A stretch of 64,000 bases of DNA from Bathynomus jamesi (taxonomy: Eukaryota; Arthropoda; Malacostraca; Isopoda; Cirolanidae), in NCBI GenBank assembly GCA_023014485.1, contig JAJOZX010000925.1, positions 125,001 to 189,000 of the forward strand, in the 5' to 3' direction. Position numbers and translations under genes: made by a program. Position 1 is the stretch's first letter. Every line of letters begins with the position of its first letter. Below the pieces are notes generated by a model. It was not told the origin of the DNA, did no database searches, and saw only the letters and a program-made list of their open reading frames with translations. Positions 22,786 to 34,943 of this stretch are shown one piece after another.

Positions 22786-24758
22786 GGGATGAATTTCACA
22801 ATTAGACACGTGAAATGAATGAATGAATAATGCAAACCCACAAGGAAAAAGAAAAATGATTCCAAGGCCTTTCGTATATTCAGAAGTACACCTCGTCAGG
22901 GAATGAGGTGTACTTCTGAAAGTTCTGAATACACGAAAGGCCTTGAAATAATTTCTTTTTCTCGTGGGTTTGCATATATATATATATATATACTACTCAA
23001 AAGAATTTAAGGGTCAAAGGAAATTTTTTGATCATTTTTGTAAGTGTCTTTTTAAGCCAGATAGGGTTAGAATATCCCCCTTTGGGTTGTCATTTGGACT
23101 ATAGACATCACGTTATTATGGGACATGCAATCATTGCACTTATCTTTAGAAACTTTTTAAGTTAACCCAGATTTCCTTTTCATAGATTTGAAGCACGAAC
23201 TTAGTCAGACTAAACTGACAAACTGCCTCGAAACACCCATTGTGACACCTCATGCACCATTTGCACGTGTTTTCCATGAGTGTCATTCCATGCATGCCAA
23301 TTTTAGCAATAAAAGGGCTGAGCATTTTCCATTCATCATCACTTGAAATTTGAAGATGGTTCGACGACAACTCAGCATCCAAGACAGGGGAAGGGCCATT
23401 GGCTGGCTACAAGATGGACGAACTCAGAGAACTGTGGCTCAGCGTCTAAATGTAAGCCAAAGCGTTATCGGCAGACTCTGGCAGAGGTTCAGGACAACTA
23501 ATGCTGTTCAGAATCGCCCCCGTTCTGGAAGACCCCGATCAACAACAGCACGAGAAGACTGCTTCCTGATGATAACGGCGTTGCGACAGCGCTTTGTGAC
23601 CGCACGGCATCTTCGGGATCAACTCAGAGCTGCCAGAGGCACCAACGTGTCCGACCAGACCATTAGGAATCGTCTGCGAGACCGACCGAGGTTTGCGATG
23701 CCGGCGTCCTGCAGTCCGACCACCGCTACTTGACCGTCACAGAAGGGCTCGCCGAGATTGGTGCAGACGTCATATCCGGTGGAACCGTGGTCAGTGGGCA
23801 GAGACAATGTTCACAGATGAGTCACGCTTCTCGCTCCAGTTCAATGATGGCCGGGCTCGTGTTTATCGTCGTCAAGGAGATAGATCTGCTGATGTCAACG
23901 TTGCTCAACGTCTACCATTTGGAGGAGGAAGTGTGATGGTGTGGGCGGGGATATCCATGAACCACAGAACCCCTCTGTACGTCGTCAACGGAAATTTGAC
24001 TGGTCAGCGTTATCTCAACGAGATTGTTCAACCTCTGGTAATTCCACTTCTGCAGCGGATTGGAGCAGGAGCTTGGTTCCAGGACGACAACGCAAGACCT
24101 CATCGTGCCAGGGTGGTGATCGACTTCCTGCAGGAGCAGAACGTTCAGCACATGGATTGGCCTGCATATTCACCCGACTTGTCACCCATTGAGCATGCGT
24201 GGGATGAACTAGGGCGGCGAGTTCGATCACATCACGTCCCTGCCGTCAACCTCCGGCAACTGGCTCAGCGATTAGTCGCAGAATGGCAAGCGATCCCTCA
24301 ACGTTATTTCCAACGCCTGATGAACAGCATGCGCCAACGTTGTCAAGAATGTGTGAATGCTAACGGTGGCTACACCAGTTACTGAAGCTTCTGCGACTTG
24401 TGTGAACATTATTTTGGGGGGTGCATTACTTTTTTTCATCAGGGTAATAAACTAGTGTCTAATCAAAAGTTTTTGTTTTGTGTTTTCTGTTCTTGAGCCA
24501 TCAAAGAATTATTTTGTCATTAGTCGTCACCATTTTAGCTCGTTAGCTTATATTTATATGCACAAATATTTTTGACCCTTAACTTCTTTTGAGTAGTATA
24601 TATATATATATATAGTTTTTTCTGCCGGAAGACATCGGTACCTTTTATTGACATAACGGCAAAAATATAAAAAAAAGAGACAAATAACTTTTGATAAAAA
24701 GTATTGTTTTTTATTCCTTCAGTAACATTCAAAGTGTAATTTATCAAATATTATTTGA

Positions 24759-24813
<55 letters not shown>

Positions 24814-25317
24814 ATATATGGAGAGGGGTCGCGCGTCTTACGGTACCTAAGCGCTACCACATGCGAAAACGTGTTTTTGATGGATATCACTATTTTCACC
24901 CTTCCTCTGTCGCGTGGTTTGGGTTATAATGACCTTACGACACTAGAAGTATGGTTGAAAACCTTATGAAGCGAACTACTTTTTTCACCTCTATCGCCAG
25001 CCAAAAGTTCACCCAAAGTTCGGCATAATAAGAAAATTAAAAAAAATATATATAAAATATGAAAATCTATTCCAAAAACTCATCAACATCTTCATTAGCA
25101 TACTTAAAACTCTAATTTAGCCAAAAATGAACGTTCTAGCTCAATTAATAACAGATACTATTTGGAGGCGATTTCTGGCGAATTTTAATTTTGGCGCTTA
25201 GGTACCTTAAGACGCGGGACCCCTCAATATAGATATAGTATATATATGGGAATGAACTCAGAATGGTTCCCTGAGTTTTTTATGATACACACAGACTGTG
25301 CATGGAACAAGGAACTC

Positions 25318-25412
<95 letters not shown>

Positions 25413-26315
25413 GGCGTCCCAAAAAAATGTATACACACTTTAAATACTTATAAAGGCAGTGTTTATTAAAATACATTTCATTTTCAAAATGTAATAGAAT
25501 CTACAGACATTATTTAATTGTTTTGTCAACGCCTGTTTTCAAACTGACGTCCGTTCTGGTCCAGGCACTGCTGATAACGCGAAGCAATGGAATCGCAAAC
25601 ATCACGAAACATTTCGTTTGGTATTTGTGTGCATTCTCGTTCAATGGCTGCTCTCAATTCAGCGACTGTTGCAGGTTTTATAGCGTAGACTTTGTCTTTT
25701 AAGTATCCCCATAAAAAAAAGTCTAGTGGTGTGAGGTCTGGTGAACGCGGAGGGTATTCTACGAAACCCCTTCGTCCAATCCACATCCACATCGTGCCAA
25801 GTACCACTCGCAATACTCCACTCTTCGGTCCGGATCATCTTCATTAATAGCATGGACTAATCTTGGAATGTAACTTTTCCATTGACAGCGCTTCAAAATG
25901 CGTTGGACAGACGATTCTGAAATTCCTACCTCACGACTCACTTGCCGCACAGATTTTCTTGGACTTTGGTGATACGTTTCCAGTACTCTTTCTTGCTTTG
26001 TGGGGCTTGTCGATGTCCGTGGTCTTCCGGAACGCTTCTTGTGGACATTCTGAACAGTTCCATCGGCTTCAAACTTATCTCTAATTCGAGTGATGGTAAG
26101 TCGCGTTGGTGGATCTGTTTGAAACTCCCTCCTAAACTGTCTTTGCACTTCAACTGCGTTTTCACACTTCCAGTAGCATTTTAGAATGAATTTCCTTTGT
26201 TCAAAGCTTAGTCTGACTGCCATTATTAATTCTAATGGGTTTAACTTGGAAAGAAAGAAACATCAATTGAGCTATCAGCTGTTAAAGTGTGTATACATTT
26301 TTTTGGGACGCCCTG

Positions 26316-26347
<32 letters not shown>

Positions 26348-26612
26348 AGGAAGAACCGATTCGCCTCTATTTAAAGGGCATATCTCAGCGGAAAAACAAA
26401 GAAAAAGTAAGAGGAAAGACAGAGGAAAAAGAAAGGGTGGAGGGACAGTCGAAGTGGAAAAAGACCAAGGATGACAAGGACTGCAGGGTCGAGCCCCATC
26501 ATCCTTGGGTGCTAGGGCCGGGAGGGCGCACGTGAAACCTCCAGGAACAAGCACGTACAAACGAGCACAAAGAGCACTCAAGAGCACGAACTTAGAACCC
26601 CCTTGCGGGGCC

Positions 26613-26667
<55 letters not shown>

Positions 26668-29600
26668 ACACACAGACCGTGCATGGAACAAGGAACTCTT
26701 TCTGGGATAATTAAATCCACTATAGTCCGAGTAAGTAATGGTAAATGACGAATACCATAGTTTTTCTTTTTCATGATGCTAGCCCGACGTGGGCATCGGG
26801 TCACTCGCAAAGAGGTCCCATAAATATAGCTTCCCTCACCAGCTATCTGCAAAGCAGACAGGATCCAGCTTTGGGACATGGATCTAGGGCTTAAAGCAGC
26901 CTAGCCCTGCTACATTTAGAACCTCAATATAAGCAAAAGACTCGCTGCCTTCACGTCAGATTGAATACATCAAAGAAAAAGGGGTAACTATTATATTTTA
27001 ACCAAAAACCAAAACTTAAACCTCAATTGGCAGAATTGAGCGTCCACTTTTCAAGGCACATAACATGTCCGTTTCAAGATGGGAATGAACTCAGAATGGT
27101 CCCCTTGTTCCATGTGCACGGTCTGTGTGTATCATAAAAAACTCAGGGGACCATTCTGAGTTCATTCCCATATATATATATAATATACACACACACACTG
27201 GCGGTTAATCTGGGTCAGAAAGGAAAATCACTTTCCTTTATGAAACTACTAATACCATTAGAAAGAAAATCCCTTTGTATTAACATATACTTTTTTGCGT
27301 TTGTTCACAGCCGAAACCTTAGTTTGCTACAATTACCTACATTTTACAATTAATATAAACTAGAGGTAAAAGATAAAGAAGTAAACTTAATGCTTAATTG
27401 ATGGTATGAAACCGAAAAGTGTGTCAATGAAAGAAGATAAAATTCATGGTTGAATTCTCCAAAATGAATATGGTCCAAGTTCTGCTGAAAATGAAGACTA
27501 ATTAATTATTTATGAGTCATTCGTGGAGAGGAGTGAAATGAACTGAGGGAGGTAAGAGATAAACGAGTCTGGGGACTATGGGTAGGGTGGAATAACGAGA
27601 GAGATGATAATAAAATAGAGAACGTCGTCGACTTTACGAAAAATATATAAATAAAATAAAAATTCAAATGAATAAATGCATTTGCGGCACTTTATTCCGT
27701 TAGTTTTCCGCTTGTGTTCGAAGGAAAGCAAAGTAAATGTAGAGGGTTAATATCAATGTAGAAGTATAAATGAACAGGGCTGGGAAAGGCTTAACTGTAA
27801 TTCGACGCATTTTCGACCATGTACAGGGTGTCTCAAAAGTCACTATCTATTTCGGTGACATTAGATGTTTTTTTTAAAAATGCTATGCTGGCATAAATAT
27901 ATGTACTTCTGGTGCAAATTTGTGTATTTAAAAAAAGTTAATTGGTTTATTTCGAATTTTGTGTAATTTATAAATTTATCTTGACATGCTTGAACGATTC
28001 CTCGAACCTCAACTTCTTACAGATGGCATTCTTGACACAGTAGAGTTTTTCAGCAGGATGGAGCACCGTGCCATTATGCAATAATTGTACGTGATTATCT
28101 TGACAGACGCTTCCCCGGTCGCTGGATTGGTCGTGGAGGAACACAACCATGGGCAGCACGTTCACCCGATTTAACACCATTAGATTTTTTCGCCTGGGGT
28201 TTCATTAAGTCTAAGGTGTACACTGGTAGAAGAATTAGTGATGTAGCCGAACTTCGAAATCGTATTACCGATGCAGTTCAGAAAATAACACCTCAAATGC
28301 TGGAAAGTGTGTTCCGGGAAACAACTTATCGCTTTGAGCTCTGTAGAGACACTGATGGTCGCCATGTGGAGACAGATAAATAAATAGCACTAATTCTTTG
28401 TGGCACTTACTTTGAAATAAATATATTTTTCATGTCTTAAACCAGTTTTTCGTAATTCCCATTATTTTTCAAAATAGATAGTGACTTTTGAGACACCCTG
28501 TATATTGAAGTGAAACGTAATTTATAACATTCCCAAAACGCTACGAGTGACCTAACATCACAATAAATTTTGAAAACTCTTAAAACAAAGGAAGTCCTCA
28601 TTATGAAAATTTCAAATGCCATTTCTAAAGAATTTACTCAAATTATAAACCTTCCTATCCAGTCAAAGGTATCTAAATATTACTTTTCAAAATTCTGTGT
28701 TGCATTTTGATGCATACAGAGAAATAACTCGTAAACAATAAAGACTATGATACTAACTACGGATCCTGTAACTCCTACTCCCCACTGTCAAACATTCAAA
28801 CGGAAATAATTAAAATGAACACGAGTGGGAGAAAAGATTCATTCTTTTAGGAAGTAATTGACGTTTGATACGAAAATATAAAGTGAGAATACTAGTCTGT
28901 CGATATGCAAATCATGAAAACCCATTGCACCCACCCATTCTCCATAGGGGGTGGGCAGATATGGATGGAGATTCACGACTCGATTACAAACAAGCTACAC
29001 ATACTCCACCACCATCAGTGTCAAATCGTCAACCACAACATCTTAATCACCACCAGAAATACAGTACAATGCCAGGCCCAGTATGGTTCTTCAAAGGAAC
29101 AGGAAAGAGCACTTACTGACACGTTGGGTAAGACCATGAGCCTGCATACATCCATCTTTCAAGTAACCGCTTCTACTCCACTTTGTGCCCTCCTAATTCC
29201 TGTTTATTCTAATACACCAATACGTAGAGATGTAATAGTTTTATCTGCAGCAGTAGCCAATATCAATCCAAAATAGCCACTATTGAACAATTCCATCAAA
29301 TAAAGATGACGCACACAATAAGTGACATTTGTAATTTTAAATTAAACACAAGCTCTAAAATGTACTGTAAAGTGAACAAAAACTTTGAAAATGGAGTATT
29401 TATTAATACAAAACTTGTTATTCCAATAGGTATATCTACAAACTAATATCTTTAAACGGCCTTCCCATTTAGCCTTTAGGTTAAAGCATCAATTTTGAAC
29501 AGATAACAAAAACTTGTTGGGAAAAAGCAGTAGCTGAGAGAAAATGAACACTTGAAAAGATAGCTTTTATATCAATCAGTTCATAATTTCAGTGCGTAAA

Positions 29601-32600
29601 TGTACATCTACGAGTAAATTCGGAGTCTGTATTTACAGCTGTGACAATTAATAATGTACAGTCGCGGAAATAAATTCGCAAAAAACAAAACTAAGCATTA
29701 CAAACTAGTTTCCGTTAATATTTGCTTTTGGGGGTGGAAAATTCAATTTATTTTCCTTATTGAAACCTTTTCCCGCAACTGTACACCAAACATAATACAA
29801 CTACAATTTTCAGATGTAAATTGTGTTCCCACGTAAAAGTAGGTAGCTGGTGGCTTACCGTCTTTACGTTAAAATATCAAAATTCAACTCCTTTCGTCCT
29901 AATAACCAAAGAACATTATTTATTAAAGCGTCGAACGAAGGATGAAGTTTCCTCACCTGAACGGAATGCGCGACCATATTCGATGAGATCGGAATTTGAG
30001 ACTGAACTCCCAAAGCGCTCGACGAAGTCACGAACCGCTGATGCTGTGAATACCCAAGGGATGGCGAATTTACAGTGACGCCCGACTGAAGAGGACTCAT
30101 GTTCGAAGACCCATTGCTTATGCCTGTCACCACACTTATACCGTTCCCGTCCGACTGGTACGACGGCGAGGCATTTTCTTCTCCGGTGTTGTACTGCATG
30201 CCCGATACGCCTCCCTAGAACGACAACCCGGTCATGGTTTTGCGTCACGAAGTGGAAACTCCCCAGACAGCAAGCATCCGTTGGGCAGACGCTGGTATTT
30301 ATACATCCCACAGATCAAAGTCCGCCCAACGGATGTTTGCTACCCAGTCCTCATGGGGGATAAGAAAAAACAAAATATACAGTACATTGTACATATCGTT
30401 TTAATTCCAGATCGGAAACACACAGCTGATTTTCAAGCAAACAAAAAATCATGACAAACAACAGTTTCACTCTCGACAGATAGAAGGGTATTTTGTTACC
30501 AGCAACCAATAAAACAATTTTTTTATTTTCATTGGTGTGTGTTGAGTTTAAAAAGAAACCAATGGGTTTACAATCAATAATAATGCTAGTGAAGATTACC
30601 GAAGAAAGGCTTAAAAAAATAGGAACTAATATGATTTTTTCCCTCAATGTTGTAGTAATGAAAATTTTAGATTCAAAGACCGAAATAACAACAACAAAAG
30701 TGGAGAAAAAGTTAATTTAAAATATTAATGCGTAAATAGTGTAAACAGTAAAAAATAAGAAAGTTTTACTGAATCACGGCTATTCTCCTCTACGAGCAAC
30801 CTTCACAACAAGAAAACAATTTGACATTAGAGGCACGCTATAATTCATTAAAATTTTGTAAACGACTCTTCTTTATACATAACATTCTTTGAGTTCAAAT
30901 CTTCAATTTACTTTCATTAGCTTGTTCACAACTTAAAAACTGCGGTTAACAATTTCTTATTGAAATACATCAAAGGTTTTATCTCAACGTTTCAACTACG
31001 CGATAACTGACCTTTAAGAGGTGAAGGTTCATACCATACTGGGCCATGACCAGTTGCTGATTGACTTTTCTCAGTTCCTCCTGTTGCCTGTGAATGTGCT
31101 GCTGCAGTTCCGAATGTTTCTTTCGAAGCTGGTCTTGTAGCTGCTTCTGTTCATAACTCAGGATTAACGACTGCCGAAGACCCTAAACAATCGGACACAG
31201 GTTCATCATAAAAGTAGGGTTTCCACCCTTTACCTGTAAAGACTGACGGGAATCACTTAAGGGAATCCCCCACCCTCCCCACCCCTAATCTGATCCTTTC
31301 CACAAATTTTATGGAAATGATCGATCGAATCAGAGCAATTTAGCTGAAGACTTACCCCTAATCCCTTTCACTAACAACACCAAAGGGGCAAGTCTTAATT
31401 TTTCATAAAATGGTGTCCGATTAACTAGGGCGCTTCTTATTATCTACAGTTTATAAAGGCAACAACCAGGATGTTCATTTTTCCACGATGTGGGAGGGAG
31501 TATGCCACAAGGGTCACTTTTGGCCCAAGCACTTAGAGGGTAAAAGGCACACTCAACCCAATCCAGGAGCCAGCGGACGGGAGCGAACCAGAGCCTCACC
31601 GCTCAGAATCCGCCACCAGGCACCCAATCTATAGTTTATACCCGCCTTTATTCGACTCACACTTCAAGTGGGGTACGTGTGGCATTTAAACTTGTAATTT
31701 TTGTAATCAGAATAAGATATTAATCAGTACTTTTTCATACTTTAATCTCTCTAAATTTCGCATTTAGCATCCATGAATGCAATTAAAGGTACCCCAACTT
31801 TTTTTTGACTAAAACTAAGAAAAATTGCGATAATAGATGCAGCTTCTACCTGGATGTTAATATTTACAAATGGCCTAAGTAATACCACTAAATTCTGGGG
31901 AAGCGTAGATCTGTTACCCAATTGAGATTGGCTTCGTCGCAGCTATTAACAAAGACATTTATAAAAAAGACGAAGAGAGGACAACTTCTGCCATACTTTT
32001 GTTAACAGTTCCATCTGAATTGTTCATTCAGACGAAGTTCAAGATCGCTGCATTACTTTGGAGGAACCTACGCAATTTAACGTGGGGTTCAAACTACGAC
32101 TCCGACGAGGAAGGCTCAAAGGAAAAGCCTTAACTGCTCAAATCTCAAATTCCAAGGTTTGAACCGGGACCCGAACCTACAATCTTCAAATTAGCAACCC
32201 GGTATCTTGTCCACTAGGTTACTGTAACCAAATTCCATCCCCACAAAAACACTGCAACCTACTCATGCACCACTACTCAAAAATTAGCCATAAAATCACT
32301 GTTCCCAATAATAGAAAAATCCTCAAAAACATACGGAAACTCTCGGCCGACCCACAACAACCACATCCATTTACACCCCAAGGCACAGCTGCAGCCATAA
32401 AATCCCTCAAAAACTCTCATGCCGAAGGCCCAGACCACATTTCAAACATTCATCTCAAACACCTTGGTCCAATTGCTATTGCAGCCCTCACAAACATATT
32501 CAATTACTCCTGGCTTCACAATATCATACCCTCTACCTGGAAGCTGGCACACATCATCCCGATACTGAAACCCAATAAACCCCCCAACCTACCTGCTTCA

Positions 32601-34902
32601 TACCGGCCAATCTCCCTTCTCTCAACCATTTCCAAAATCCTCGAAAAACTGATATTAAGTCGCATACAACCACACATTACATTTTCACAAACCCAACACG
32701 GCTTCAGGTCCGCCCACTCCACCACAACGCTTCTTACAAACCTAACCCAACACATCTTAGATGGCTTCAACCAACTATCCCCCCCTGCCCGCACAGTCCT
32801 TGTTGCCATCGACATCAACAAAGCTTTCGACACTGTCCCACGCCACATTCTTGCACAAAAGATTATTGATCTCGACATCCCCACCAATGACAAGAAATGG
32901 CTTACTAATCTCATTGCAGGCCGACTTGGCAAAGTCATACACAAACAACACTCATCCAAAACCTACAGACTATACAATGGCGTCCCACAGGGCTCCATAC
33001 TCTTTCCAATCCTCTTCAACCTTTTCATGCACGACCTCCCACAACCTCTCTCCCCCCATGTCCACGTCTCCTCCTATGCAGATGACCTGACCATAACAGC
33101 ACAACACCATAACCGTAACACCGCCACACGCCTGATCCAGCAGTACATTACCAATCTGGAACTCTGGCTGACTAACAATAGGATGTCAGCATCCCCTCAA
33201 AAATCCTCCATCACCCTCCTAACCTCAGACCGCCACGAATCCAAGCACACCCGAGAGTCACCCTCATGGGACATCCCCTACCTCTAAACAAAACCCCAAC
33301 AATCCTTGGCCTCACCCTAGACACACACATGTCCTTTTCCCCTCACATATCAAACATTTGCTCCAAAGCAACAAAAAAACTCAACGCTCTCAGAACACTC
33401 ACCTCCACAACATTCGGTCAACAGAAGGAATCCCTCAGTATCCTATACAAACAGTTTGTACGTACTACCCTAACTTACGCTGCCCCCGCCTGGTCCCCGT
33501 CCATCTCCCACACAAACCAGAAAAAGATACAGACCACACAAAACAGAGGTCTCAGAAGCATTACTGGCTGCCTCCGAACCACACCCATCCCACATCTACA
33601 TGCAGATACGAAAATACTCCCCATCGAACACCACATGAACATGACAGGGACTCAATTCTTCTCCAGAGCACTGGCCCCAGACCACCCCTGTCACCATCTC
33701 ACATTACACAATCCCCCACCCCGCAACAAAAAACGTACTCCTGCTGCTCACTATTCACAGCTACTGAACAATATCCCCCCCCCCCCCCCTAAACATCAAC
33801 CCCATTAAACATCTCCACGCAGAATTCACCCGGAAATACCTACTCGACCAACCACACAACACTGTCCTTCACGATACTCCCCCTGTAGTCCATCAGAGCG
33901 AACAAACCCTCCCAAGGAAAACAAGAGTTACTCTGGCCAGGCTCCGTTCAGGCCACCACCCCTCCCTCCAACAATACAGACACAGACTCCACCTAGCTGA
34001 CACCTCCACCCTGAGGACACAGAACACCTACTCTTACACTGCCACACTCTCTCTCAACAAAGACACAACTCCAACATTACCTCTCTACGAGACCTATGGA
34101 CCCGTCCCACGGTGGTCGCGGGATACCTGAGCGCCGCCGGGTTCGCATAAGAGAACCCGGGGGCTACGAAGTAAGAAGTAAGTAAGAGCATGCACTGTAA
34201 ATGATAATTGCAGCAGACACACATTAATATTTACATTTAATTACGTTCCAAAGAATCTACCAAAACTTTTAAATACTCTTAAACAGCCAAATTTTTTAAG
34301 CGTCTTTGAGTCTCGTAGCGAGTTTCTCTTTAACCCTTTCATCCCGGTTTTATGCCTGCAATAACGGCCGGCAATACATTATTTCAGGTATGCTCGTGCC
34401 TCATCGTGATGAAGGGGTTAAACAACATATAAACATACAAAATTAATTTTTGTAGTAATTATTGCAAAATACTTTTCTGTTGCATTTATTAATGATAAAA
34501 CTGGAAAATAATGTATTCAAAAGAGGCCTTAAATAGTGCCTAAACATTGGCCACTTAACTCTAAAAGACATTTTCCCTACCTCCGTAGTGGGGACATTTG
34601 GTATTTGAACGAGATGGTTGGTAGCGACTGGCTGGATGGGTATCACAGAAGAAAGCGGGACCGCTGCTACCTGTACCACCTGGGTCGGTTGCGTCCCAGT
34701 TGTTTGAATAAGCTGTGAGTGGGTGGCACTCCCGATCATGTTGGTTCCAATGGTGCCGTAATTGGCTGCAAAATGCAGTGGTGATAAAGTCGAAAAAGCA
34801 AAAAGATTCAACAGTTAAACTATAATCTTATCTCAAACGAAGTGAAATAACAAACCTGTTAATGAGTGACGATCCTGCAAATCTGAACTATAATGTTGCT
34901 GT

Positions 34903-34943
<41 letters not shown>

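Larger units (their letters stand above)
22504..29956 (-). other. Clock intron W12-W13, transposon-rich
   Basis: Contains two palindromes (22573 and 22832), a Tc1 element, a TIR element (24821), a deleted mariner (25410), a short retroelement (26332), a hairpin repeat (27081) and a DD41D-type remnant (27824). At 7.4 kb it is large enough to hide a small exon; none is recognised on the minus strand. Confidence 0.7.
31183..34580 (-). other. Clock intron W10-W11
   Basis: Contains a tRNA-SINE-like fragment at about 31540-31640 (minus), another at 32030-32222, and an antisense Jockey-like LINE at 32250-34190. The remainder is AT-rich with nothing recognised. Confidence 0.7.

Noticed and set aside
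23146..23382. 78-codon minus-strand ORF in the Tc1 element
   Set aside because: It lies in the 5' untranslated part of the transposon, on the opposite strand, with no recognisable domain.
25224..25476. ORFs reading IYIYIYIY through TA tracts (here and at 4053, 56628, 58926)
   Set aside because: They are translations of the (TA)n microsatellite and have no other protein features.
32516..32959. 147-codon minus-strand ORF in the LINE
   Set aside because: It is the antisense shadow of the reverse transcriptase frame with the YADD motif.
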